From Deltaproteobacteria bacterium (GTDB taxonomy: Bacteria; Myxococcota_A; UBA9160; SMWR01), in assembly GCA_019310425.1 (NCBI GenBank), contig JAFDEI010000009.1, positions 1 through 34,364 of the forward strand: a DNA stretch of 34,364 nucleotides, read 5' to 3'. Below are positions 18,156-26,004 of the stretch, piece after piece (positions within the stretch are counted from its first letter, which is position 1; every line of letters starts with the position of its first letter). The translations under genes and the position numbers were made by a program. Below the pieces are notes generated by a model. It was not told the DNA's origin, did no database searches, and worked only from the letters and a program-made list of their open reading frames with translations.

Positions 18156-19286
18156 CTAGGTGTGGTCGCGCCGGGGCTGGCGGTCCGCGACTGGAATCAA
18201 CGCCGGTAGTGCTTGCCTGCGTCCGCGCTGATACCAGTAGGCGGTGCTCGAGTAATCGTTTGCAAGGGCGTTGTTGTGGCCGGTCTCGATCGTGACGCGG
18301 ATCGAAGTTTCGAAGCGGATGGGATCTTCGACGTGGAACCGGTACATCGAGTTCTTGCCGCCCCAGGGCCACGAGGGGTCACCGCTATACAGGGTGATTC
18401 CGTGGTAGGGGGCGGAGTATTCCTGGGTGGGACAGAAAGCGGTGTTGAAGTAGTCCTCTGTACCCGTTCCGTGTAGTCGCGGTGGCCATGGCTCATCGTC
18501 GATGAAGATCATGTCGTCGCCTTCGCCGTACCAGTCATTGACCTGGCGATCGAAGACATCGATGTTGAGCACGCAACCCACGTACTGTCCCTCACCGCGT
18601 ACGTCCAGGATCGTATAGTTGTCATTGCCGGTGAGGTTCGGCTCGGTCCACGGACTCCTCTGTTCGCCCTTGAAGTCGATGCCAAGCCCGGGACCGGTGG
18701 CACGATCAGGCGTGTAGTAGTGCTCTCGTCCATAGCCCTGAGCCTTCGCGGTACCCGCGGTAGGATTCCTGCGGTTCCACGACGCGTGAAAACGGCCGAA
18801 CTCCTCGCCGAGATCCGCGTACTCCTCGTAGTCGATATAGAAGTAGAAGAGCAGGAGACCATCACTCTGGTTTTCGATCTCGAATCGTGCGCCTTCTGCG
18901 AATGGCATCGGGAACCAGCAATTGAAGCCCTTGCCGTCCTCGGGGCTCATCTGCAGCGGAAGCGAGACGAAGTTGCGGCGCAGCCCGAATCCGACTCCAA
19001 AGAAGTCTCCGAGCGGGACCTCGACGCTCGCAGACTCCTCGCCGTCCCAATGGCAGCGGAAGACGATCTTCGTCAGGAAGTCAGGGTCGTCGGGAATCGA
19101 CATTGCGGTCATCCAGATGTGCTTGACGCAGCCGGCAGAAGAAATCTCGCCGAGAACGGCAGTGTCCCCGGATCGAATCTGAAGGTTGTCGAGGTTTCCG
19201 CCTTTGCGATCCCAAGACGAGAGGCGACAACTCTTGAAGTTCCGAAGTTCGGCTAAGCCTGCGAGCGACCCGCGTCCGATTCCCAT
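18156..19286 (-). CDS. DUF2961 / glycoside hydrolase family 172 protein
   Basis: The 376-residue product matches the DUF2961 (GH172) family. Characterised members cleave or rearrange fructose- or arabinose-containing sugars. Visible signatures are SSWDRKGGN near the start, the CWFPMPF block, and the conserved GTGTEDYFNTAF stretch, whose glutamate belongs to the active-site region. The ending STAYWYQRGRRQALPALIPV is family-typical, so the protein is complete despite the IS3 relic 16 bases downstream. No signal peptide is evident at the chosen start (ATG 19286, preceded by a G-rich site), so it should be cytoplasmic. It has no transporter or regulator beside it, which makes it an orphan in this block. 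Confidence 0.82.
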   Translation of the reverse strand: MGIGRGSLAGLAELRNFKSCRLSSWDRKGGNLDNLQIRSGDTAVLGEISSAGCVKHIWMTAMSIPDDPDFLTKIVFRCHWDGEESASVEVPLGDFFGVGFGLRRNFVSLPLQMSPEDGKGFNCWFPMPFAEGARFEIENQSDGLLLFYFYIDYEEYADLGEEFGRFHASWNRRNPTAGTAKAQGYGREHYYTPDRATGPGLGIDFKGEQRSPWTEPNLTGNDNYTILDVRGEGQYVGCVLNIDVFDRQVNDWYGEGDDMIFIDDEPWPPRLHGTGTEDYFNTAFCPTQEYSAPYHGITLYSGDPSWPWGGKNSMYRFHVEDPIRFETSIRVTIETGHNNALANDYSSTAYWYQRGRRQALPALIPVADRQPRRDHT

Positions 19287-19429
19287 ACCGATTCCCCCCA
19301 CGATAATTCGGAAACGAGTATAAGGGCTGCATCGGCACGGAGCGGGAGTGAGGAAGGAGAATGCTTCAACGAGTGCATACCTTCCTGCCACTTTCAGCCA
19401 GGTCTACTACATGTCGCCGAAACTCCGGT

Positions 19430-20125
19430 TCAGCGAGTGCCCGGAATCGAAGCCGGATCGATCAACCCGTGCCGGCGCCAGCTGCGAGTCAAGAGCCACG
19501 TCCTCGGCCGCGCGACTTCCCGCGGCCCCGCGCGGCCGCCCGGGAGTTCGCGTGTGAAGCCGTCGAACCATCGGCTCGAAGAGGCGGCGTCGAGGCGCGC
19601 GGGAGGCACGGCCCCCCGCCGCTCGCGCCAGTGCTTGCGCGCATTGAGCAGCACGTACCGCAGCGCCTGTCTCACCTCGCGCGGAGTGCGCAGCACGTGG
19701 GCGTGATACCGCTGTGCGAGCACGCGCCCTGTTACGCCAAAGACCCTCTGAATTGCCCGCGAAATCCGCGCCCCGATCGACTTCATGCCGCGCCCCAACG
19801 CCGCCTGGTCCTCGGCCTCCACCAGCAGGTGAAGGTGATTGTGCTGAACGCTGTAATGGACGAGACGAAAATCACCCCTTTCGCAGGCCTCGCCGAAACT
19901 CCGCCGCAGCTCATCGACCAGCCGCCGGCTGCGAAGTCGTGGCAGGCCGTCCCTCACGCGCAGTGTGACGTGCACCGGCTTGCCGCCGCGAAAACACTCG
20001 CGCTGTTTCTTTCGCTCGCAGATCCGGCCCGAGGGCTTGCGCCCCGCTCCCAGTCGCGGCCCGCCTCGGCCGCTGCGCATGCGATAGTCGTGGAACGATT
20101 GCTGCTTGGGTGCTCGTGAGTGCAT
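19430..20125 (-). CDS. REP-associated tyrosine (Y1) transposase
   Basis: The 231-residue product is a HUH-family single-strand transposase of the REP-associated type (RAYT). The paired histidines are in VHYSVQHNHLHLLVEA, and the catalytic tyrosine helix is probably RQALRYVLLNARKHW. The N-terminus (GGPRLGAGRKPSG) is the basic patch common in this group. I chose ATG 20125 (MHSRAPKQQ); a longer frame to 20164 is possible. Such genes are usually domesticated and single-copy, acting on REP palindromes. No clear REP pair flanks this copy. Confidence 0.85.
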   Translation of the reverse strand: MHSRAPKQQSFHDYRMRSGRGGPRLGAGRKPSGRICERKKQRECFRGGKPVHVTLRVRDGLPRLRSRRLVDELRRSFGEACERGDFRLVHYSVQHNHLHLLVEAEDQAALGRGMKSIGARISRAIQRVFGVTGRVLAQRYHAHVLRTPREVRQALRYVLLNARKHWRERRGAVPPARLDAASSSRWFDGFTRELPGGRAGPREVARPRTWLLTRSWRRHGLIDPASIPGTR

Positions 20126-20528
20126 GGCGAAAACATAGCGAAAATCAAAAAATATGCAAGGCAAAATCGAGTTGGTCTGTTGAGTCTTTCGATCCGAACA
20201 GTGCTATGTAAAATCAAAATACTTGACTCGTTCCCTGCGGGTGGAAATCCGTTCTGCCCAGATCAAAGCACATGGCCCACCGGTACCCGCGGTCCCGGAT
20301 CCGTTACCCCTCCAGACGAGCTCCCGGCTCTCTAATCTCCCGACCTGGGCAATGGCTCCCCCCTCCCAAGCCTCCTTGCGACCTGCATCGCGCCCCTTCT
20401 GCGGTCAATCTCAACTCCGCCAGAAACCCACACGAAGTCGGGACAGCGCCACGATTCCCAAGCGCGAATGCTCTGCGCATCCCGACAATTAACGCGATTC
20501 GCCCCATCGGTTCACCTAAGCTCCCGCC
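20126..20528. other. Intergenic region between transposase and anmK
   Basis: No gene is supported. The first 100 bases are unusually AT-rich for this window and contain two AAAATCAAAA direct repeats (about 20140 and 20210). On the minus strand TTGCAT and TATGTT, 16 bases apart, could form a promoter for the transposase gene. Confidence 0.4.
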
Positions 20529-21686
20529 ATGCGAGTAATCGGTCTGATGTCCGGGACCTCGGCCGACGGGGTCGATGCGGCGCTGATGGAGTGGCCCGAC
20601 GGCGATTCGGCGCGGCCGTTCGAGTTGTTGGCGTTTCGGCAGGATGATTTTCCGGACGAGCTGCAGCGGCGGATTCATCTGCTGGCGGATCGGCGGTTGC
20701 CCGGAGAAGAGGTGCTGTGCGAGTTTGCGCGCCTCGATGTCGATCTGGGCGAGCGCTTTGCGGCGGCGGCGGCCGCGGTCGCGGCGGAGGCCGGGGTGCA
20801 GCTCGACTCGATTGCGGCGATTGCTTCGCATGGGCAGACGGTTGCGCATCATCCGGAACACCGGGCGACGCTTCAGATCGGGGATCCCTCGGTGATTGCG
20901 GAGCGGACGGGGTGTACGACGGTGGCGGATTTTCGGCCGAGGGACATGGCGGCGGGCGGGGAGGGCGCTCCGCTGGCGCCGTTCTTTCATTTTGCGGCGT
21001 TTGCGCAGGCTGATGAGGCTCGCGTGGCACTCAACCTCGGCGGGATCGCGAATGTGACGTGGTTGCCGCGCGGAGCGTGCCCCGATGAGGTGGTCGCGTT
21101 CGATGTCGGGCCCGCGAATGCGCTGATCGATGGGGTGGTGCGCTGCTATTCCGATGGGGTCGAGCGGATGGACCGGGACGGGCGGCGCGCGCTCGCGGGG
21201 TCGGTCGACGCCGAGCTGCTCGAAGAGTTGCTCGACGACGAATTCCTGCGGCGGTCGCCGCCGAAGTCGACGGGGCGTGAGCGTTACGGCATCGCCATGG
21301 CGGAATCGCTGGTCCGACGTTGGCAGGACGACGGTCGATCGGAGGATGATCTCGTCGCGACGCTGGTTGCCTTCACGGCCGATTCCGTTGCGGCCGGGTG
21401 CGGTGATTTTCTCGCCGACACGGCGGGCATCGATCGCGTGCTGGTCGGCGGCGGCGGCAGCGAGAACCCAGCGATGATGCAGGCGCTGGCCGCTGCGTTT
21501 TCCGGAGCCGCGGTCGAGCCGTTCGACGCCGCGGGCGTTCCGGCGGGGGCCGCCGAGGCCATGGCGTTCGCACTGATGGGGCGCAATGCGCTGCTCGGCC
21601 TTCCCAATCATCTGCCGCGTTGCACGGGTGCGGCGTGTTCGGCGGTACTCGGCGAGATCGTGCCTGGGCGGTCGGGGCGGATCTGA
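20529..21686 (+). CDS. anmK: Anhydro-N-acetylmuramic acid kinase
   Basis: AnmK opens the 1,6-anhydro ring of anhydro-MurNAc and phosphorylates it, giving MurNAc-6-phosphate during peptidoglycan recycling. The 385-residue protein has the family start MRVIGLMSGTSADGVDAAL. It also has SHGQTVAHHP, LQIGDPSVIAERTG, DFRPRDMAAGGEGAPLAPF, LNLGGIANVT, FDVGPANALID and the ATP-site GGGGSENPAMM. Length and motif order are normal. It is the only plus-strand gene of the cluster on this side. Its 3' end is 34 bases from the convergent MBL gene, whose operon carries MurU and AmgK homologues. The upstream ribosome binding site is weak. Confidence 0.95.
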   Translation: MRVIGLMSGTSADGVDAALMEWPDGDSARPFELLAFRQDDFPDELQRRIHLLADRRLPGEEVLCEFARLDVDLGERFAAAAAAVAAEAGVQLDSIAAIASHGQTVAHHPEHRATLQIGDPSVIAERTGCTTVADFRPRDMAAGGEGAPLAPFFHFAAFAQADEARVALNLGGIANVTWLPRGACPDEVVAFDVGPANALIDGVVRCYSDGVERMDRDGRRALAGSVDAELLEELLDDEFLRRSPPKSTGRERYGIAMAESLVRRWQDDGRSEDDLVATLVAFTADSVAAGCGDFLADTAGIDRVLVGGGGSENPAMMQALAAAFSGAAVEPFDAAGVPAGAAEAMAFALMGRNALLGLPNHLPRCTGAACSAVLGEIVPGRSGRI

Positions 21687-21720
21687 ACCTGGCCGCGGGC
21701 TTTCGCACCCGGCGCTGAGG

Positions 21721-22458
21721 TCAGAGCTTTACGACCAGCCCATCGTCGGCGGTTTCGAAGTCGCAGTTGCCGCGGCGATTCGCCATCTCGGAGCCGAGGT
21801 GGGTCAGCAGGATCCGACCGCAATCGAATTGGCTCTTCTTCTCGACCAGGACTTCGTGACTCAGGTGGTACTCGAAGGCATTGACGTGATTGGTGCACTC
21901 GCTGATGAATAAGTCGGAGCCCGCGACGAGCCGCGGCAGGTCGTCGAACCAGCCGGTGTCGCCCGAGTAGGCGATCCGGTGTGCTCCGGTTTCGCAGATG
22001 ATCCCGTGCGGGAAGGTGTGGGGCTGGTGATGGGTCTCGAACGCGTAGGTTCGCACCGGGCCGATTTCCTTCGGGGCCCCAAGCGGTAGTTCGTCGAAGC
22101 TGATCTCGAACGGCCAGTGGCGGTCTTCCATCGCGTAGCCCATCGCGCCCGCGAGATTGTGCACCCAGTCGCGAATGCCGGGGGGCCCGGCGATGCGGAG
22201 CGGATGTCGACGGCCGTCTTCGTAGAGGGAGGCGAGCATGAAAGGCGGGATACCGCCGAAATGATCGGCGTGAAAATGTGAGACCAGGATGGTGTCGATC
22301 TCGTTGCGCTCGATGCCGAGTTCGCATAACCCGGTGCCGGTGGTCATGCCGCAGTCGAGCAGGAAGGCGCCATTGGGTCCGCGGACCAGGGTTGCCGACT
22401 GTCGCCGGCCGCCGGAGCCGAAGGCATCGCTGGTTCCGATGAATACGACTTCGCTCAT
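21721..22458 (-). CDS. MBL-fold metal-dependent hydrolase in the cell-wall recycling operon
   Basis: This 245-residue enzyme has the RNase Z-like metallo-beta-lactamase fold. The metal site is SHFHADHFGG (H61, H63, D65, H66), with later ETHHQPH, YSGDTGWF and LTHLGSEM histidines and aspartates. The start at ATG 22458 overlaps the stop of the MurU-like gene by four bases (ATGA), so they are coupled. Family members hydrolyse phosphodiesters, thioesters or lactones; the substrate is not obvious. Its position raises the possibility that it acts on a muramic acid phosphate or a peptidoglycan fragment, but that is inference. Confidence 0.8.
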   Translation of the reverse strand: MSEVVFIGTSDAFGSGGRRQSATLVRGPNGAFLLDCGMTTGTGLCELGIERNEIDTILVSHFHADHFGGIPPFMLASLYEDGRRHPLRIAGPPGIRDWVHNLAGAMGYAMEDRHWPFEISFDELPLGAPKEIGPVRTYAFETHHQPHTFPHGIICETGAHRIAYSGDTGWFDDLPRLVAGSDLFISECTNHVNAFEYHLSHEVLVEKKSQFDCGRILLTHLGSEMANRRGNCDFETADDGLVVKL

Positions 22459-23414
22459 TGCGCTTCCCGGCCTATTGCGTCCACGGCCGATTCCTCCGGC
22501 TCGCAGGGATGGAAAGCGCCCCCAGCGAAGACGCCGTCGCTTGCTCGAATGCCCGCCGGTACGTGTTCTTCGTCCCACACCACTGCGCGGCGTAGGCTAG
22601 CGCCGGGTTCGAGCGTTGCGCCAGCACCAATCACCAGGTCGGGTTCGAATCGCACACCATTCGCGCGCGCGTGCCGATCCGGATCGATGTACGAGAGCGC
22701 GGGCGGATTCAGGTTCGCGGCGAGATATTCCGCAGGCGTCCCGACCGGCTCCCAGACACATTGAGTGTCGGGCGTCACACTTCCGCGGATATCCCGTGCT
22801 CCGTTCGCGAGCATGGGTGCAATCCAATGATCCAGGTGGCTGAACACGTCGCGCTCCGGAAGTTGTTCGAAAGCTCGCGCCGCCACGACATTCACCCAGG
22901 TGTAAATGCCCGCGGCCTGTTCTCCACCCAGATCGAAGCGTTTGCCGATGCGCCGCACGCAGCCTTCGGCGTCGACCCCGATCGACCCGAAGATGCGCGT
23001 TCGCGGGTCGTCGCGCAACAGCATTGTAATGGCATTCCCGCAGGCCTCGTGTTGTGCGATCAGGCCGGCCAGGTCGGCGTCGAGCAGCATGTCGCCACCG
23101 AGAATCAGGCAGGGGTCGCTCTCGCGGAGGAAGTCGGCCACGCGCCGGATGCCACCGCCGGTGTCGAGCAGTTCGGTTTCGATCGAGAACCGCAGCGTCA
23201 TGCCCGGCGGCTTGTAGCGCTCCGCGGCCTGCTGCAGCACCTCGGGCAGGTGGTGGACGTTGATCGCTGTTTCGCTGACACCGCAGTGCGAAAGCAGGGC
23301 CAGCTGGTACGCGATCAGCGGGATGCCCCGCACCGGCATCGCGGGCTTCGGGCGCAGCTCCGACAGCGGGCGCAGCCGTGTGCCCAGACCTGCGGCGACG
23401 ATCATTGCGCGCAT
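22455..23414 (-). CDS. murU: MurU-like sugar-1-phosphate nucleotidyltransferase
   Basis: This 319-residue nucleotidyltransferase has the NTP-binding signature AAGLGTRLRPL (residues 7-17), KPAMPV, the LGGDML metal-binding aspartate motif and a C-terminal half with PVGTPAEYLAAN. In Pseudomonas, MurU joins MurNAc-1-phosphate to UMP to give UDP-MurNAc. Mannose-1-phosphate guanylyltransferases look similar, so the assignment leans on the neighbour. The start overlaps the end of the AmgK-like kinase gene by 13 bases, as in the amgK-murU pair of pseudomonads. A second in-frame ATG lies three codons inside. Confidence 0.8.
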   Translation of the reverse strand: MRAMIVAAGLGTRLRPLSELRPKPAMPVRGIPLIAYQLALLSHCGVSETAINVHHLPEVLQQAAERYKPPGMTLRFSIETELLDTGGGIRRVADFLRESDPCLILGGDMLLDADLAGLIAQHEACGNAITMLLRDDPRTRIFGSIGVDAEGCVRRIGKRFDLGGEQAAGIYTWVNVVAARAFEQLPERDVFSHLDHWIAPMLANGARDIRGSVTPDTQCVWEPVGTPAEYLAANLNPPALSYIDPDRHARANGVRFEPDLVIGAGATLEPGASLRRAVVWDEEHVPAGIRASDGVFAGGAFHPCEPEESAVDAIGREAQ

Positions 23415-24478
23415 GCGGCTCTCGACTCCTCGCGGCAGAGTTCGGCGAAGTCGGTGAGGCGTGGGTCGCGCTGTGCCGACCGTTCCGCAGCGTCGCGAAC
23501 CACGCGCAGTGTCCGGGGAACGTAGGCCAGGAATCGTTCGTCGCCGCGCTCGCTCGCGGCCTGGATGAAACGCGCGAGATCCTTGCCCTTCCGCGAGATC
23601 GTCAGCAGGTCGAAGCGCCGCGCGAAGTCGTCACGGCTCGGAGCATCCGGCAGCGCCGACCGCACGCGTTCGGCCTGTGCTTCGACCTCCACGTCGCCGA
23701 GGTCGACGTAGGAATCGCGTAGCAGGCAGACGAGATCGTACTCGGGCGGTGCCAGGAAGGCGCCCTGGAGGTCGATCAGTACCGGGGTACCTCCCGGGCT
23801 CGGGCCCGGGCGCAGGTGGATGTTCGCACTCTGGAGGTCGCGATGGGCCAGGCGCTGCGGCGCGTCGTCGGCCGCGTCCGCTACCACGGCGAAGGCCGTG
23901 TCGACGCATTCCCGCGCGGCCGGGCGGTCGGATTTCAGCGCCCAGGTCGCGAACAGGCGGGCCTTGTAGGCGAATAGGGCGTCGTCGAGACGCCGGCGAA
24001 AGGCCGCGACCTGCGGCCCGGGGTCGGCGATCCGCTGGATCCGCGGAACCAGGTCGCACACCGCCTGGTAGAGCGCCCGGCGCTCGTCGGCGTCGGCCGC
24101 CTCGGCGGCGTCACGCAGCGTTTGGTCGCCGACGTCCTCGAGCAGATCGATGCCGCCGGCCTCGTCCCGGCCGTAGCACGCAGGCACCGGCAGGCCGTGG
24201 CGTTCGAGCAGTGCGCGGATCGGTTCGAGCGCGGGTTCCGGGGCGGCGCCCGCCGGGCGGCCGCTCGGATCCTCGGGCAGGTCGACGCGCGCCACCAGCG
24301 ATGGCACCGGGCCCGTCGCGAGCGCGACGCGGAAGAAGTGCCGCAGGCCCAATTGGGCGGTGAGCGGTTCGACGTGCGTGACTCGGGCGCCGAGCGCGTG
24401 TTCCGCTAGCTCCCGGACCCGGTCTTCGAGTTTGCCCTGGGGGTCGGCCGACACGATCAACCGAAGAATAGATGGCAC
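23402..24478 (-). CDS. amgK: AmgK-like sugar (MurNAc/GlcNAc) 1-kinase, APH fold
   Basis: This 358-residue kinase has the aminoglycoside phosphotransferase fold: the catalytic loop AHRDLQSANIHL (H212-D214-N219 area) and the metal-binding IDLQGAFLAPPEYDLVCLLRD segment. The DxQ-x(6)-YDLxxLLRD form is typical of AmgK and its relatives. AmgK phosphorylates C1 of MurNAc to feed MurU. The start is uncertain. GTG 24478 overlaps the upstream spmAB gene by 22 bases, while a TTG at 24460 would give a TTGA overlap with its stop. A Pro/Gly-rich insertion sits at about residues 224-231. It is followed immediately by the MurU homologue. Confidence 0.8.
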   Translation of the reverse strand: MPSILRLIVSADPQGKLEDRVRELAEHALGARVTHVEPLTAQLGLRHFFRVALATGPVPSLVARVDLPEDPSGRPAGAAPEPALEPIRALLERHGLPVPACYGRDEAGGIDLLEDVGDQTLRDAAEAADADERRALYQAVCDLVPRIQRIADPGPQVAAFRRRLDDALFAYKARLFATWALKSDRPAARECVDTAFAVVADAADDAPQRLAHRDLQSANIHLRPGPSPGGTPVLIDLQGAFLAPPEYDLVCLLRDSYVDLGDVEVEAQAERVRSALPDAPSRDDFARRFDLLTISRKGKDLARFIQAASERGDERFLAYVPRTLRVVRDAAERSAQRDPRLTDFAELCREESRAACAQ

Positions 24479-25812
24479 GCCACGGTGGCTCCGATCACAC
24501 CACCGAGATCACCGATCAGGCACGCCGGCAACGCGTGTCGCAGCTCGCTCACGCGGCCCGCGCCGGCATAGAGGGTCAGGACGTAGAAGGTGGTTTCGGT
24601 CGAGCCCTGGAGTGTGCTCACGAGCATCCCGACGAAGGAGTCGGGGCCGTGGGTTTCGAACGTTTCGACCATGATGCCGAGAGCCCCCGATCCCGAGAGC
24701 GGGCGCAGCAGCGCCATCGGCAGCGCTTCGGCCGGGAAGCCCAGTGGGCTCGTCAGTGGGTCGAGAGCGCGGATGATCAGATCCATCGCGCCCGAGGCGC
24801 GGAACATTCCGACCGCGACCAGGATGCCGACGAGGTACGGGATGATTCGGACGACGACTCCGAGGCCTTCCTTGGCGCCGACGATCATGGCCTCGTAGAC
24901 GCGGACACCGGCCGCGAACCCGACCAGCAACAGCGCCGCGATCAACATCGGTACCAGCCAGCCCTTCGAGATGATCTTCACCGTGTCGAGCAACGAGTGG
25001 TCGGCGAGAAGTGTGTGGACCTCGAGGCCGAGGCCGAGCGCCAGGGCGGCGAGGAAGCCCCCGATCACGATTCGGCGCGCCAGGCTTGGCGGCGCTGCTG
25101 TCTCATTGTCGGCCAGGTCGCAATTCTCGCTTTCGGTTCCGGATTCGGCGGGGGCGCCTGCCGCGACTTCCTCGATCGGCGTGTCTGCGCCGGCCGATTC
25201 CGGCGGCAGCGCGAATCGCTTGCGCCGTCTCAGCAGGTAGAAGGCCGAAATAGCCGCAATCGTCGAGCAGGTCGTTGCGATCAAGGTCGGCAGCCAGATC
25301 GCGGCCGGGTCCGCTGAACCGGCGTGGTCGCGGATCACCATCGTGCCGGTGGGCATCATGAGTGTGATCGACGAAGTGTTGATCGCGAGGAACAGCACCA
25401 TCGAATCCGATGCGATTCCCGGGCGCCGATTCAGGCGATCGAGTTCCTCCATCGCCTTCAATCCGAACGGCGTGGCGGCGTTCCCGAGCCCGAGCACGTT
25501 CGACGCCATGTTCATCACCATCGCACCCATCGCGGGGTGATCGGGCGGGATGTCGGGAAAGAGGCGCTTCAGCACCGGGGCGAGTGTGCGCGCGATGAAG
25601 CGGAGCAGGCCGCCCTGTTTGGCGACCTCCATCAGTCCGAGCATGAAGATCATGAAGCCCGTCATGCTGATGACGAGGCTCACCGCCGACTTCGCGCTCG
25701 CGAATGCCGCGTCCTGTACCGCCTCCATCCGGCCCGTCCAGGCGCCGAACAGCACCGCGATCAGAATCAAGCCGAGCCAGATCCAGTTGAGCACCGTCCC
25801 CCCGGTGAGCAC
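24457..25812 (-). CDS. SpmA-SpmB fusion, spore maturation/nucleoside-recognition membrane protein
   Basis: The 451-residue membrane protein consists of two Gate (nucleoside recognition) domains. The first (about 1-200) resembles SpmA with MNMASNVLGLGNAATPFGLKA and INTSSITLMMPTG. The second (about 250-451) resembles SpmB with IIPYLVGILVAVGMFRASG, RPLSGSGALGIM and STLQGSTETTFYVL. A charged cytoplasmic linker separates them. In Bacillus the two halves are separate genes linked to spore-core dehydration and PBP function; many non-sporulating bacteria carry the fusion. It starts with GTG 25812, and its 3' end overlaps the AmgK-like gene, making it the first gene of the recycling operon. It is divergent from the PBP4-type gene. 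Confidence 0.88.
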   Translation of the reverse strand: MLTGGTVLNWIWLGLILIAVLFGAWTGRMEAVQDAAFASAKSAVSLVISMTGFMIFMLGLMEVAKQGGLLRFIARTLAPVLKRLFPDIPPDHPAMGAMVMNMASNVLGLGNAATPFGLKAMEELDRLNRRPGIASDSMVLFLAINTSSITLMMPTGTMVIRDHAGSADPAAIWLPTLIATTCSTIAAISAFYLLRRRKRFALPPESAGADTPIEEVAAGAPAESGTESENCDLADNETAAPPSLARRIVIGGFLAALALGLGLEVHTLLADHSLLDTVKIISKGWLVPMLIAALLLVGFAAGVRVYEAMIVGAKEGLGVVVRIIPYLVGILVAVGMFRASGAMDLIIRALDPLTSPLGFPAEALPMALLRPLSGSGALGIMVETFETHGPDSFVGMLVSTLQGSTETTFYVLTLYAGAGRVSELRHALPACLIGDLGGVIGATVACHLFFG

Positions 25813-26004
25813 TCGTTTCGAATCGGCCGAAGAATACTCGATTGCTTCGGTCCGGGCTCCCGGAGTATCTTACGGCAGCGGTGCGCGAGCACTGGAGTCG
25901 AGTCATCTTCCCCCCGAAGAGAGCCGATGGAGTCATCGATCGGAACGGGCCCCACCGCTCGTTCCAAGTCGGCGGATTTCCGCCACTCGGGGGGGGAACG
26001 ACGC

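Noticed and set aside
20304-21611. 435-codon minus-strand open frame
   Set aside because: Antisense of anmK, which has complete family motifs.
25324-26004. N-terminal extension of the PBP4 frame
   Set aside because: It lies opposite the SpmAB gene and precedes a clear signal peptide; translation there is His/Arg-rich shadow sequence.
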